Shown here: positions 35,165 to 43,988 of the stretch, piece after piece
How positions within the stretch are numbered: the stretch's first letter is position 1
Layout of the letters: each line of letters starts with the position of its first letter
Origin: Pelomonas baiyunensis
GTDB lineage: Bacteria; Pseudomonadota; Gammaproteobacteria; Burkholderiales; Burkholderiaceae_C
DNA: 64,000 nucleotides
Direction: 5' to 3'
Assembly (NCBI RefSeq): GCF_043555935.1
Contig: NZ_JBIGIB010000002.1
Span: 248,001-312,000 of the forward strand
Program-made: the position numbers and the translations under genes
Notes under the pieces: generated by a model
Told to the model about the DNA's origin: nothing
The model's input: only the letters and a program-made list of their open reading frames with translations
The model's database searches: none

Positions 35165-35689
35165 ATGAGCTTGCGCCTGCGCCCCACCATGCTCTCCGAC
35201 CTGGACTGGGTGGTCTCGGTCGAGCGGGACGGTGCAAACCTGCCGTTCATCACCCCTTGGGAGCGGCCGCAGCATGAAGGCGCCATCCGGTTCCCCGACT
35301 CCCGGCATTTCATCCTGGAGTCGGGCGACGCCTTGGAGCGTGCGGGGTTTGTGATCCTGCAAGGCTGCCGCAATCCGCATCGGTCGGTGGAGCTCAAACG
35401 CCTGGTGCTGCAACCCAAGGGCCGCGGCCTCGGGCGCTTGGCCGTGCGCCAGCTCAAGGCGATGGCGTTCACGCAGCTGCATGCGCACCGGTTCTGGCTG
35501 GATGTGAAGGCGCTGAACACCCGGGCGCTGCAGCTTTACCAGAGCGAGGGCTTTGTCGAAGAAGGGCGCCTGCGCGAAAGCGTGCGCGTGACCATCGACG
35601 GCGCTGACGGCTATGACTCCTTGATCGTCATGTCGCTGCTGGACCGCGAATACCAGGCCCGCGTGGCCCTGGGCCAGGAGTCCGCATGA
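35165..35689 (+). CDS. GNAT-family N-acetyltransferase
   Basis: A 174-residue acetyltransferase. The acetyl-CoA-binding region is seen in LKRLVLQPKGRGLGRLAVRQ near residue 80 (R/Q-x-x-G-x-G/A), and the C-terminal part ALQLYQSEGFVEEGRLRE matches the RimJ/RimL-type family. The acceptor is unknown. It is between parE and the lytic transglycosylase, and its stop overlaps the next start by four bases. Confidence 0.88.
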   Translation: MSLRLRPTMLSDLDWVVSVERDGANLPFITPWERPQHEGAIRFPDSRHFILESGDALERAGFVILQGCRNPHRSVELKRLVLQPKGRGLGRLAVRQLKAMAFTQLHAHRFWLDVKALNTRALQLYQSEGFVEEGRLRESVRVTIDGADGYDSLIVMSLLDREYQARVALGQESA

Positions 35690-36348
35690 GGCTGCGCCTG
35701 GGCCTGGCCCTGCTGTGGAGCTTGCTGGCGACCCACGCGCACGCCGAGCTGTGGGGCTTCGTGGACGGTGCGGGCGTGGCCCACTTCGCGCCGCGCCGGC
35801 TCGACGCCCGTTACGCGCCGGTGTTGGGCCAGGGGGGCCTGCAGCGGGTGCCGGGCAAGGCCGATGGCGGGCAGGCGCTGCTCAACTGGCTGGACATTGC
35901 GCCGGAGGTCAAGGCCGTGCAGCCCTGGGTGCGCGAAGCCGCTGGCCAACATGGTGTGGACGCCGAGTTGCTCAAGGCCATCATTGCGGTGGAGTCTGGG
36001 TACCAACGCGGCGCGGTGTCGCCCCGCGGCGCGGTGGGCTTGATGCAGATCACGCCCGAGACGGCCACCCGCTATGCCATTCCGGCCGACGCCGCCCGGC
36101 TCAGTGAACCCCGCATCAACATCCAGACCGGCGCGCGCATGCTGGCCGATCTCATCCGCCGTTTTGGCCGCATCGACGCGGCCCTGGCTGCCTGGAATGC
36201 CGGGGAGGGCGCCGTGCGGCGCGCCGGCAACCGGGTGCCGGACATCGACGAAACCCAGGCCCATGTGCATCTCGTGCTCGAGCTGTACTGGGCCCTGCTG
36301 CAGCAGAGCCAACCGGCCCGCGCGCAGCGCTTGACCTTGCATCCATGA
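35686..36348 (+). CDS. Lytic transglycosylase (SLT family)
   Basis: A periplasmic muramidase that cleaves peptidoglycan with formation of an anhydro product. The 220-residue precursor has a signal peptide (about 1-20, HAHAE), a short N-terminal region, and the SLT domain from about residue 83: catalytic Glu in AIIAVESGY, then SPRGAVGLMQITPETA and the later AAWNAGEGAV. It is translationally coupled to both GNAT and parC genes (ATGA overlaps). Confidence 0.92.
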   Translation: MRLRLGLALLWSLLATHAHAELWGFVDGAGVAHFAPRRLDARYAPVLGQGGLQRVPGKADGGQALLNWLDIAPEVKAVQPWVREAAGQHGVDAELLKAIIAVESGYQRGAVSPRGAVGLMQITPETATRYAIPADAARLSEPRINIQTGARMLADLIRRFGRIDAALAAWNAGEGAVRRAGNRVPDIDETQAHVHLVLELYWALLQQSQPARAQRLTLHP

Positions 36349-38672
36349 GTTCCCAGACCACCATCGATTTCAACGCCCCCACCGAGGGCGACGACAGCGC
36401 CGCGCTGACCCTGGCGGCGTACGCGCAGCAGGCCTACCTTGAATACGCGCTGAGCGTGGTGAAGGGGCGGGCGCTGCCGTCTTACGCTGACGGGCAAAAG
36501 CCCGTGCAGCGACGCATCCTGTACTCGATGCAGCGCCTGGGCCTGGGCTGGAGCGGCAATTCGGGCGCCAAGCCAGTCAAGGGCGCCAAGGTGGTGGGCG
36601 ATGTGCTGGGCAACTTCCACCCGCACGGCGACCAGTCGGTGTACGACGCCCTGGTGCGCATGGCACAGGACTTCTCCCTGCGCTACCCACTCATCGACGG
36701 CCACGGCAACTTCGGCAGCCGGGACGGCGACGGCGCCGCGGCCATGCGGTACACGGAAGCGCGACTGGCGCCGATCGCGCGGCTGCTGCTCGACGAAATC
36801 GACGAAGGCACGGTCGACTTCCGGCTGAACTACGACGGCACACAGCAAGAGCCGGTCGAATTGCCGGCGCGCCTGCCGTTTGCGCTGCTCAACGGCGCCA
36901 GTGGCATTGCGGTGGGCCTGGCCACCGAGATTCCGAGTCACAACCTGCGCGAAGTCGCCGCAGCGGCGGTGGCGTTGCTGAAAGACGACCAGCTCAGCGA
37001 TGACGCGCTGTTCGACCTCGTGCCGGGGCCGGACTTCCCCGGCGGCGGGCAACTCATCAGCGCGCCCGAAGAAATCCGCGCCGCGTACACCAGCGGCCGT
37101 GGCAGCCTGAAGCTGCGCGCCCGCTGGAAGATCGAAGACTTGGCGCGGGGCCAGTGGCAGTTGGTGGTGACGGAACTGCCCCACGGCACCAGTGCCCAGA
37201 AGGTGCTGGAAGAAATCGAGGAACTGTCCAACCCCAAGGTCAAAGCTGGCAAAAAAGCCCTGACGCCGGAGCAGGTGCAGCTCAAGGCCAGCGTGCTGGC
37301 GGTGCTGGACGGCGTGCGCGACGAAAGCAGCAAGGACGCGGCGGTGCGCATCGTGTTCGAGCCCAAGAGCCGCACGGTTGAGCAGCAAGACCTGATCAAC
37401 ACGCTGCTGGCCCACACCAGCCTGGAAAGCAACGCGCCGGTCAACTTGACCATGATCGGTGCGGATGGTCGCCCCACGCAGAAGAGCCTGCGCCAGGTGC
37501 TGACCGAGTGGGTGGCCTTCCGCCAAACCACGGTGCGCCGCCGCACGGAACACCGCCTCGGCCATGTGAATGACCGCATCCACGTGCTGGAAGGTCGGCA
37601 ACTGGTGCTGCTCAATATCGACGAGGTCATTCGCATCATCCGCGAGTCGGACGAGCCCAAGGCGGCGTTGATCGCACGCTTCCAGCTCAGCGACCGTCAG
37701 GCGGAAGACATCCTCGAAATCCGGCTGCGCCAGCTGGCGCGACTGGAAGCGATCAAGATCGAGCAAGAGCTGTCCAAGCTGCGCGACGAGCGTGCCAAGC
37801 TCGAAGACATCCTCGGCTCGCCTGCCGTGCTGCGTCGCACGGTCATCAAGGAAATCGAGGCCGACGCCAAGCTGTACGGCGACGACCGCCGCACGCTGAT
37901 CCAGGCCGAGAAGCGCGTCGTGGCCGAGGTCAAGATCGTGGACGAGCCCGTGACGGTGGTCGTCAGCCAGAAGGGCTGGGTGCGGGCGCTGAAGGGCCAC
38001 GAGGTTGACGTTGCGGCGCAAACCTTCAAGGCGGGCGATTCGCTCTGGGGCGCGTTCCGCTGCCGCAGCATCGATCCGCTCGTGGTCGTGGGCAACAACG
38101 GCCGGGTGTATTCGGTGCCGGTGTCGGCCTTGCCGGGTGGGCGTGGTGACGGTCAACCCATCACGACGCTGATCGAACTGGAATCCGGCACGCAGATTGC
38201 GCACTACCTGGCTGCTGCTTCCGGCCAGCGTCTGGTGATGGCGGGCTCGACCGGCTACGGCTTGGTTGCCCAGGTCGGCGACCTGGTGGGCCGCCAAAAG
38301 GCGGGCAAGACCTTCCTGGCCCTGGACGAGGGCGAAGCGCCGCTGCTGGCCGTGGTGCCCGGCGATGCCGTGGCGTTGCAACTGGGCGTGCTGAGTGCCG
38401 AAGGGCGTTTGCTCAGCTTCCCGCTGGACGAGCTCAAGCACCAGCCCAAGGGCGGCAAGGGCTTGATGCTGATGGACCTGGAAGGCAAGGACCAGATCGT
38501 GTCGCTGGCGTGCTTCACCACGCAGCTGCGCGTGCACGGCAGCGGCCGGGGCGGCAAGCCCCGCGACGAGCTGCTGCGCAACCAATCGCTGCAAGCCCAT
38601 GCCGGCAAGCGGGCCCGCAAGGGCAAGGCCGTGGACGGCCTGATGAAGGTGTTGCGACTGGCCGTGGATTGA
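36345..38672 (+). CDS. parC: DNA topoisomerase IV subunit A
   Basis: The DNA-cleaving subunit of topoisomerase IV. The 775-residue protein has the winged-helix with the catalytic Tyr in AAMRYTEARL near residue 125, the quinolone-resistance region GNFHPHGDQSVYDALVRM with Ser/Ala-type positions (here G-D-Q-S-V), and a C-terminal beta-pinwheel (about 500-770). ATG 36345 overlaps the transglycosylase stop. The unit parE-GNAT-SLT-parC is thus likely one transcript. Confidence 0.95.
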   Translation: MSSQTTIDFNAPTEGDDSAALTLAAYAQQAYLEYALSVVKGRALPSYADGQKPVQRRILYSMQRLGLGWSGNSGAKPVKGAKVVGDVLGNFHPHGDQSVYDALVRMAQDFSLRYPLIDGHGNFGSRDGDGAAAMRYTEARLAPIARLLLDEIDEGTVDFRLNYDGTQQEPVELPARLPFALLNGASGIAVGLATEIPSHNLREVAAAAVALLKDDQLSDDALFDLVPGPDFPGGGQLISAPEEIRAAYTSGRGSLKLRARWKIEDLARGQWQLVVTELPHGTSAQKVLEEIEELSNPKVKAGKKALTPEQVQLKASVLAVLDGVRDESSKDAAVRIVFEPKSRTVEQQDLINTLLAHTSLESNAPVNLTMIGADGRPTQKSLRQVLTEWVAFRQTTVRRRTEHRLGHVNDRIHVLEGRQLVLLNIDEVIRIIRESDEPKAALIARFQLSDRQAEDILEIRLRQLARLEAIKIEQELSKLRDERAKLEDILGSPAVLRRTVIKEIEADAKLYGDDRRTLIQAEKRVVAEVKIVDEPVTVVVSQKGWVRALKGHEVDVAAQTFKAGDSLWGAFRCRSIDPLVVVGNNGRVYSVPVSALPGGRGDGQPITTLIELESGTQIAHYLAAASGQRLVMAGSTGYGLVAQVGDLVGRQKAGKTFLALDEGEAPLLAVVPGDAVALQLGVLSAEGRLLSFPLDELKHQPKGGKGLMLMDLEGKDQIVSLACFTTQLRVHGSGRGGKPRDELLRNQSLQAHAGKRARKGKAVDGLMKVLRLAVD

Positions 38673-38764
38673 TCGCGTTTTGGCGCCGCGTGGGCGCCGT
38701 GTCCCCGATAACAGGGGCGCAGCGCGGTCTTTGGGACGGATTGTTTACGCGTTGCAACAACATT

Positions 38765-38775
38765 GGGGCTAACCC
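38765..38775 (+). promoter_or_regulatory. Motif shared with the second PEP-CTERM locus
   Basis: GGGGCTAACCC lies 98 bases before the PEP-CTERM ATG and continues into CCCTAAG. The same 11-mer with one change (GGGACTAACCC) stands before the PEP-CTERM/glucanase operon at 43819, in the same orientation. Candidate binding site of a shared regulator; no experiment known to me. Confidence 0.4.
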
Positions 38776-38873
38776 TCCCTAAGGTGAGGGATGCCGTAAC
38801 TCCCGTGAAATTTTCGCTGCACTGCACAATTCGTTCAGGCGGTTGTCTTGACCGTCACGTCAGGAGATTCGCA

Positions 38874-39365
38874 ATGCAGTTGAAAACGATCTTTACCGCC
38901 GCAGCTCTCGCGGCGAGCGCTGCGGCCAGTCAGGCCGCAGCTGTGAACTGGGGCAATCACGACCAACTCGAGAGTGCTGTTAGCTTGTCCAGCGGTGGCG
39001 TCGTGTTCGACACCTATGCGTTCACACTGAATGCCTCGTCCAACGTGGCCAGCAGTGTGTCCTCGCTCGGCGTGGCAGCAGGCAATTACACCCTCTGGAC
39101 GCGCGGTACGGATAACCTGGTCGGCACCGCCGATGACGTCTCGGTTGCGACCTGGAGCTTCACTGGTAACCCGGTGGTGCACAACGTGGCACTGGGTGCC
39201 GGCAGCTACTACTACGCGGTGTTTGGCTACGTGACTGGTGCCGGCGCATACTCGCTGAATTCCTCGGCTGTCGCCGCCCCGGTGCCGGAACCCGAAACCT
39301 ACGCCCTGTTCGCCGCCGGCCTGGGCATGGTGGGCTTCATCGCTTCGCGTCGCCGTCGCGACTGA
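38874..39365 (+). CDS. PEP-CTERM sorted extracellular protein
   Basis: A 163-residue exported protein with a signal peptide (about 1-22, SQAAA), a beta-rich body with many Ser, Gly and Tyr residues, and a C-terminal PEP-CTERM sorting tripartite signal: VPEPETYALF, a hydrophobic helix (AAGLGMVGFIA) and basic RRRRD. Such proteins are cleaved and anchored by an exosortase (EpsH/Xrt), which is not encoded here. CAGGAG lies nine bases before ATG 38874. A terminator follows. Function unknown, probably biofilm or matrix related. Confidence 0.9.
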   Translation: MQLKTIFTAAALAASAAASQAAAVNWGNHDQLESAVSLSSGGVVFDTYAFTLNASSNVASSVSSLGVAAGNYTLWTRGTDNLVGTADDVSVATWSFTGNPVVHNVALGAGSYYYAVFGYVTGAGAYSLNSSAVAAPVPEPETYALFAAGLGMVGFIASRRRRD

Positions 39366-39411
39366 TTGTTGCGAACCATCGCGCCGCCTGCCTCGGCAGG
39401 CGTGTGATCGC

Positions 39412-39450
39412 AACCCCTGCACCGTCAAGGCGCAGGGGTTTTTTGCTTTT
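39412..39450 (+). terminator. Rho-independent terminator after the PEP-CTERM gene
   Basis: A perfect nine-base stem AACCCCTGC / GCAGGGGTT with an 11-base loop is followed by TTTTTTGCTTTT. It lies between the PEP-CTERM gene and the convergent pyrD gene. Confidence 0.88.
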
Positions 39451-39471
39451 CGGGGTGCGCGTTGTGCGCGC

Positions 39472-40512
39472 TCAGCGGCGGGCGAGAGCCCGGGCGCAAT
39501 GGCTGACCAGGCCGGGCCCTTGGTAGATGAGACCGGTGTAGATCTGCACGAGGTCGGCGCCGGCGTCGATCTTGGTGCGGGCGTCTTGCGCGCTCATCAC
39601 GCCGCCCACGCCGATGATGGGGTAGCCGGCCGGCAAGGCAGCGCGCAGCAGGCGGATGACGCGGTTGCTGGCCTCGAACACCGGAGCGCCGGAGAGGCCA
39701 CCGGTTTCCTCGGCGTGCGGCAGGCCTTGCACCTTGTCGCGTGCGATGGTGGTGTTGGTGGCGATGACGCCGTCGATGCCGTTGGCCTTGAGCGTTTGCG
39801 CGATGACGGCCACCTGGGCCTCCTCCAGGTCCGGCGCGATCTTCACGAACATCGGCACCTTGCGCCCGCTCTGGCCTTCCAGTTTCAGCTTGCGCTCCTG
39901 CAGCGCGCCCAGCAACGCGTCCAGGGCTTCGTCGCTTTGCAGGGCGCGCAGGTTCTTGGTGTTGGGGCTGGAGATGTTGACGGTGATGTAGTCGGCATGC
40001 GGGAACACACCGTCGAGGCCGATCAGGTAGTCGTCCGCCGCGTTCTCAATCGGCGTGGCGGCGTTTTTGCCGATGTTCAGGCCCAGGATGCCGCCGGCCT
40101 TGCGGAAGCTGTGGGCCTGCTGCACGTTGGCGATGAAGCTGGCGAGCCCCTCGTTGTTGAAGCCCAGCCGGTTGATCAACGCTTGGGCCTGCGGCAGGCG
40201 GAACATGCGCGGTTTGTCATTGCCCGGCTGGCCCTTGGGGGTGACGGTGCCCACCTCGATGAAGCCGAAGCCCATGGCGCCCAGGCCGTCGATGCAGCGG
40301 CCGTTTTTGTCCAGCCCCGCCGCCAGGCCCACGCGGTTCGGGAAGCGCAGGCCGGCAATCGTCACCGGGTCGCTCACCCGCTCGCCGCACCACAGCAGTT
40401 GTGCCGGCGTGTTCTGCAGCCGGGCGATGCTGCCCAGGGTCAGTTCGTGGGCGTGTTCGGGGTCCAGGCCGAACAGGAAGGGGCGGGTGAGGGCGTAGGG
40501 AATCAGCGGCAT
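39472..40512 (-). CDS. pyrD: Dihydroorotate dehydrogenase (quinone), class 2
   Basis: Oxidises dihydroorotate to orotate in pyrimidine synthesis and passes electrons to quinone at the inner membrane. The 346-residue chain has the class-2 N-terminal helical extension (residues 1-40), the FMN-barrel motif GLAAGLDKNG, GFIEVGTVTP, ITVNISSPNTKNLR near residue 178, and TNTTIARD. ATG 40512 begins the conserved MPLIPYALTRP. It lies close to, and on the same strand as, the LysR gene ending at 40541. Confidence 0.95.
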   Translation of the reverse strand: MPLIPYALTRPFLFGLDPEHAHELTLGSIARLQNTPAQLLWCGERVSDPVTIAGLRFPNRVGLAAGLDKNGRCIDGLGAMGFGFIEVGTVTPKGQPGNDKPRMFRLPQAQALINRLGFNNEGLASFIANVQQAHSFRKAGGILGLNIGKNAATPIENAADDYLIGLDGVFPHADYITVNISSPNTKNLRALQSDEALDALLGALQERKLKLEGQSGRKVPMFVKIAPDLEEAQVAVIAQTLKANGIDGVIATNTTIARDKVQGLPHAEETGGLSGAPVFEASNRVIRLLRAALPAGYPIIGVGGVMSAQDARTKIDAGADLVQIYTGLIYQGPGLVSHCARALARR

Positions 40513-40540
40513 AGCCCGCAATTGTCTCAGGCGAGCGAAT

Positions 40541-41500
40541 TCAGACGCCCAGGTCGCGGTCCCACGGGGGCACCTCGCCCATCTGCTCCAGCATGAAATC
40601 GATCAAGGCACGCACCTTGGGCGGCGGGTGGCGGGGCGTGCGACCGGGCAGGTACACGGCGTACAGCGTGTCGGCGTCTGCAAGGCCGCCCACCGGCTGC
40701 CAGGCGGGCAACACCGCGCGCAGCGCGCCGCTGCGCAGGTCCTGCGCCACCGCGTAGGTGGGCAGCACGGCCAGGCCCATGCCGGCCAGGGTCGCCACGC
40801 GCAGGCTCTCGCTGCTGTTGGCCGTCAGGCCGCTCTCAAAGCGCAGGCTGCCCCGGGTCTGCACCTCGCACTCGCCTTCCACGGCATGCCGGAAGCGCCA
40901 GCGCTCGGGCGCCTGCGCCTGGCCGAAGCGCAGGCAGCGGTGCTGGGCGATGTCGCTGACGGCTGCAGGCGTGCCGTGCTCGTTCAGGTAGGCGGGAGAC
41001 GCGCAAAGCATGAATCGGATGCTTGCCAGCCGCCGTGCCACCAATCCGTCGGACGGCGTGCGGGTCAGGCGCAGCACCACATCGAAGCCTTCTTCGGCCA
41101 GGTCCACGTAACGGTCGTTCAGGCCCAGCACCACTTCCAGGTGTGGATGGCGGGCGCAGAACGCCGCCAGCAGCGCGGTGAATTGCAGGTTGCCGAAGGC
41201 GGTGGACACCGACATGCGCAGCACGCCTCGGGGTTCATCGTGCCGGCCGGCCAGGTCAGCCTCCAGCGCGCTGGCGTCGTCCAGCAATCGCAGGGCGCGC
41301 TCATACACCGCCTGGCCCTCGGGCGTGGGGCTGACGCTGCGCGTGGTGCGGTGCAGCAGGCGGCTGCCGAGCTGCGACTCCAGCCGCGCCACCTGCTTGC
41401 TGATGGCCGATTTGGTGCTGCCCAGCAGCCGGGCCGCGCCCGAGAAGCCGCGGGCGTCCACCACGCGCGCAAAGGCCTGCAAGTCTTCCAATCGCCCCAT
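40541..41500 (-). CDS. LysR-family transcriptional regulator
   Basis: A 319-residue LTTR. The winged-helix is at residues 1-60, with the recognition region SGAARLLGSTKSAISKQVARLE, followed by the effector-binding domain. It is most like the CrgA/AaeR branch (M-x-x-L-E-D-L-Q-A-F-x-R-V-V). It is transcribed away from the EamA gene starting 105 bases away, the usual LTTR-target arrangement, so it probably controls that transporter. Effector unknown. Confidence 0.9.
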   Translation of the reverse strand: MGRLEDLQAFARVVDARGFSGAARLLGSTKSAISKQVARLESQLGSRLLHRTTRSVSPTPEGQAVYERALRLLDDASALEADLAGRHDEPRGVLRMSVSTAFGNLQFTALLAAFCARHPHLEVVLGLNDRYVDLAEEGFDVVLRLTRTPSDGLVARRLASIRFMLCASPAYLNEHGTPAAVSDIAQHRCLRFGQAQAPERWRFRHAVEGECEVQTRGSLRFESGLTANSSESLRVATLAGMGLAVLPTYAVAQDLRSGALRAVLPAWQPVGGLADADTLYAVYLPGRTPRHPPPKVRALIDFMLEQMGEVPPWDRDLGV

Positions 41501-41605
41501 GACTGTGCTCCGAATGGAAACGCTGAGTGTTGATTTGAGCGAATTGTGGCCTGGCGAGTGAATTTCTAGAGTGCCGTCTCCCCTTGCTTTGGTCTGGAGC
41601 GCCAC

Positions 41606-42529
41606 ATGTCCACGTTGTCTCACCCCTGCATGGCTCAGTCCTACCGCCCGGGCCTGCCCGCGCGCCTGATGTCGGCGCTGGCCGCGGCCAGCCTGCCGTT
41701 GCTGTTCATCGTGCTGTGGAGCAGTGGCTACGTGGCGGGCAAGTTGGCGCTGCCGCACACCGGGCCGCTCACGCTGCTCACCCTGCGGTTTGGCCTGGCG
41801 GCCGTGGTGTTGCTGGCCACCGCCGCCGGCATGGGCGCCCCGTGGCCGCATGGGGCGCGCGGCTGGGGGCATCTGGCGGTGGCGGGGCTGTTGATGCAGG
41901 TGCTGCATTTCTCCAGCATCTACTTCGCGCTGTGGGCGGGGCTCAGCGCAGGCGTGGCGGGCTTGCTCATCGGCCTGATGCCGCTGGCCACCGCGCTGGG
42001 CGCCCACCTGTGGCTGGCTGAGCGCCTGGGCGGCCGCCAAGCGGTGGCCTTGGCGGGTGGTGTGCTGGGCGTGGCTCTGGTGATGGCTGGGCAACCGCTG
42101 CGGGGCACCGTGCCCTTGGTGCTGCTCGGGTTGCTGGGCCTGTTCGGCCTGGTGGCGGGCACGCTGTACCAGAAGCGCTACTGTGCCCACATGGACCTGC
42201 GCAGCGGGGCCGGCGTGCAGATGGCGGTGTCGGCCGTCGCCGTGGCGGCGGTGGCCGCGCCGGTGGAAGGCTTTGCCGTGCACTGGACGCCCGAGCTGAT
42301 TGGCGCCTGGCTGTGGCTGGGCCTGGTGAACTCGATCGGCGCGTTCAGCCTGATGTTCGTGATGATCCGGCGCGGCCAGGCGGGGCAGGTGGCGCGCTTG
42401 TTCTTCCTGATCCCTGGCGTGTCGGCGGTGATGGGATTTGTGCTGTTGGGCGAGCGCCTGGCGCCGCTGGCGCTGGCCGGATTCGGGCTGTGCGCGCTGG
42501 CTGTGTGCGTGGGTGCGGTCAAGCGGTGA
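41606..42529 (+). CDS. EamA/DMT-family transporter
   Basis: A 307-residue inner-membrane protein with ten predicted helices and the duplicated EamA domain; the first ends near residue 150 (LAGGVLGVALVMAG), the second near 300. Members of this drug/metabolite family include RhtA-like amino-acid and metabolite exporters. Substrate is unknown. It is divergent from the LysR gene, which may sense the substrate. Confidence 0.88.
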   Translation: MSTLSHPCMAQSYRPGLPARLMSALAAASLPLLFIVLWSSGYVAGKLALPHTGPLTLLTLRFGLAAVVLLATAAGMGAPWPHGARGWGHLAVAGLLMQVLHFSSIYFALWAGLSAGVAGLLIGLMPLATALGAHLWLAERLGGRQAVALAGGVLGVALVMAGQPLRGTVPLVLLGLLGLFGLVAGTLYQKRYCAHMDLRSGAGVQMAVSAVAVAAVAAPVEGFAVHWTPELIGAWLWLGLVNSIGAFSLMFVMIRRGQAGQVARLFFLIPGVSAVMGFVLLGERLAPLALAGFGLCALAVCVGAVKR

Positions 42530-42583
42530 GAATCATGGGTTCTTGCGCCCGCACCGGCGGGCGGCCCCGGGAGCCCCGTTCAG

Positions 42584-43705
42584 ATGAAACCCCTCGACAA
42601 CCCCCAGCACGACCGCGAAGTCGGCTCGCGCGATGCCACCCGCGACACCACCCGCACCGACGACACCCGCATCGGCGCCGTGCGTGCGCTGATCAGCCCG
42701 GCGCTGCTGCTGGAAGAACTGCCCATGCCCGACGCCACGCTGGAGTTGGTGGAGCGGGCCCGCCAGGAGATCAGCGATGTGCTGCACGGCCGGGACGACC
42801 GCCTGCTGGTGATCGTGGGCCCGTGCTCCATCCACGACCACGACCAGGCCATGGACTACGCGCGCTTGCTGAAGGTGGCGCGTGACGAACTGAGCCGCGA
42901 CCTGCTGATCGTCATGCGGGTGTACTTCGAGAAGCCCCGCACCACCGTCGGCTGGAAGGGCTATATCAACGACCCGCGCCTGGACGGCAGCTTCCACATG
43001 AACGAAGGGCTGCGCCTGGCCCGCCAGCTGCTGCTGGATGTGGCCGCGCTGGGCCTGCCGGCCGGCACCGAGTTCCTGGACCTGCTGTCGCCGCAGTACA
43101 TCTCCGACCTGATCGCCTGGGGCGCCATCGGGGCCCGCACCACCGAGAGCCAGAGCCACCGGCAGCTGGCCTCGGGCCTATCGTGCCCGGTGGGCTTCAA
43201 GAACGGCACGGACGGCGGCATCAAGGTGGCGAGTGACGCGGTGCTGGCGGCCCGCAGCGCGCACGCCTTCATGGGCATGACCAAGATGGGCACGGCCGCC
43301 ATCTTCGAGACCCGCGGCAACGAGGACTGCCACGTGATCCTGCGCGGCGGCAAGGCCCCCAACTACGACGCGACTTCAGTGAACGCCGCGTGCGAGTCGC
43401 TGAAGGCGTCGGGCTTGCGCGAGCAGGTGATGATCGACTTCTCTCACGCCAATTCGAGCAAGAAGTACGAGCGGCAGGTGGACGTGGGCCGCGACGTGGC
43501 GGCGCAAATCGCCGGCGGTGATCAGCGCATCACCGGCGTGATGATCGAAAGCCACCTGCAGCCGGGTCGGCAAGACCTGGCCGAGGGCCAGACCCGGGCG
43601 GACCTCAAGCCCGGCGTGTCCATCACCGACGCCTGCCTGGGCTGGGCGCAAACCGAGCCGCTGCTGCGCGAACTGGCCGCGGCCGTGAAGGCCCGCCGCG
43701 GCTGA
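42584..43705 (+). CDS. aroG: 3-deoxy-7-phosphoheptulonate synthase (DAHP synthase, AroFGH type)
   Basis: Condenses phosphoenolpyruvate and erythrose 4-phosphate, the first step of aromatic amino acid synthesis. The 373-residue class I enzyme shows the GPCSIHD motif near residue 85, VYFEKPRTTVGWKG, the metal-binding region GTDGG, and GARTTESQ. The N-terminal extension (1-40) is the feedback-regulatory part in this class, but which amino acid inhibits it cannot be read. A strong terminator follows. Confidence 0.95.
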   Translation: MKPLDNPQHDREVGSRDATRDTTRTDDTRIGAVRALISPALLLEELPMPDATLELVERARQEISDVLHGRDDRLLVIVGPCSIHDHDQAMDYARLLKVARDELSRDLLIVMRVYFEKPRTTVGWKGYINDPRLDGSFHMNEGLRLARQLLLDVAALGLPAGTEFLDLLSPQYISDLIAWGAIGARTTESQSHRQLASGLSCPVGFKNGTDGGIKVASDAVLAARSAHAFMGMTKMGTAAIFETRGNEDCHVILRGGKAPNYDATSVNAACESLKASGLREQVMIDFSHANSSKKYERQVDVGRDVAAQIAGGDQRITGVMIESHLQPGRQDLAEGQTRADLKPGVSITDACLGWAQTEPLLRELAAAVKARRG

Positions 43706-43756
43706 GCGCCTCCCGCCCACCGCCCCCGCCGGCGCCTTGCAGTGCCGGCCGCAAAC

Positions 43757-43790
43757 AACCGCCCCAGGCCCACGCCGGGGCGGTTTTTTC
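43757..43790 (+). terminator. Rho-independent terminator after aroG
   Basis: A perfect nine-base stem AACCGCCCC / GGGGCGGTT is followed by TTTTTT. It isolates aroG from the following PEP-CTERM operon. Confidence 0.9.
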
Positions 43791-43818
43791 ATGTCCGCGC
43801 AGGCTATGAACTAGGGGT

Positions 43819-43829
43819 GGGACTAACCC
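43819..43829 (+). promoter_or_regulatory. Second copy of the PEP-CTERM-upstream motif
   Basis: GGGACTAACCC, preceded by CTAGGGGT, lies 159 bases before ATG 43989. It matches the element at 38765 in 10 of 11 bases and orientation. Confidence 0.4.
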
Positions 43830-43888
43830 GGTGACTCCGGGCCAGCCGCATTGACAGCCCTGAACCCGGCCCCTATGGTCGCGCCGCG

Positions 43889-43914
43889 TGAAAGCGCTTT
43901 CAGAAAGCGCTTTC
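43889..43914 (+). promoter_or_regulatory. Double LacI-type operator
   Basis: Two adjacent palindromes: TGAAAGCGCTTTCA (43889-43902) and GAAAGCGCTTTC (43903-43914). A perfect GAAAGCGCTTTC core with the central CG step is the hallmark of LacI/GalR-family operators, which often control polysaccharide genes. They lie about 75 bases before the first ATG of the glucanase operon. The repressor gene is not in the window. Confidence 0.75.
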
Positions 43915-43988
43915 AGTTTGGCGGTCGGCAAGAGCAGTACGTCGTCGCCCCTACGGGCCGCAGAGCCCATCACGACTCTGGAGACAAC

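Noticed and set aside
32743..38600. Very long antisense reading frames opposite parE and parC (also opposite deoA, the hydroxylase and amtB)
   Set aside because: They mirror genes with unmistakable conserved motifs; their products are His/Gln/Arg/Ala-rich without domains. High GC with few stop codons makes such frames common.
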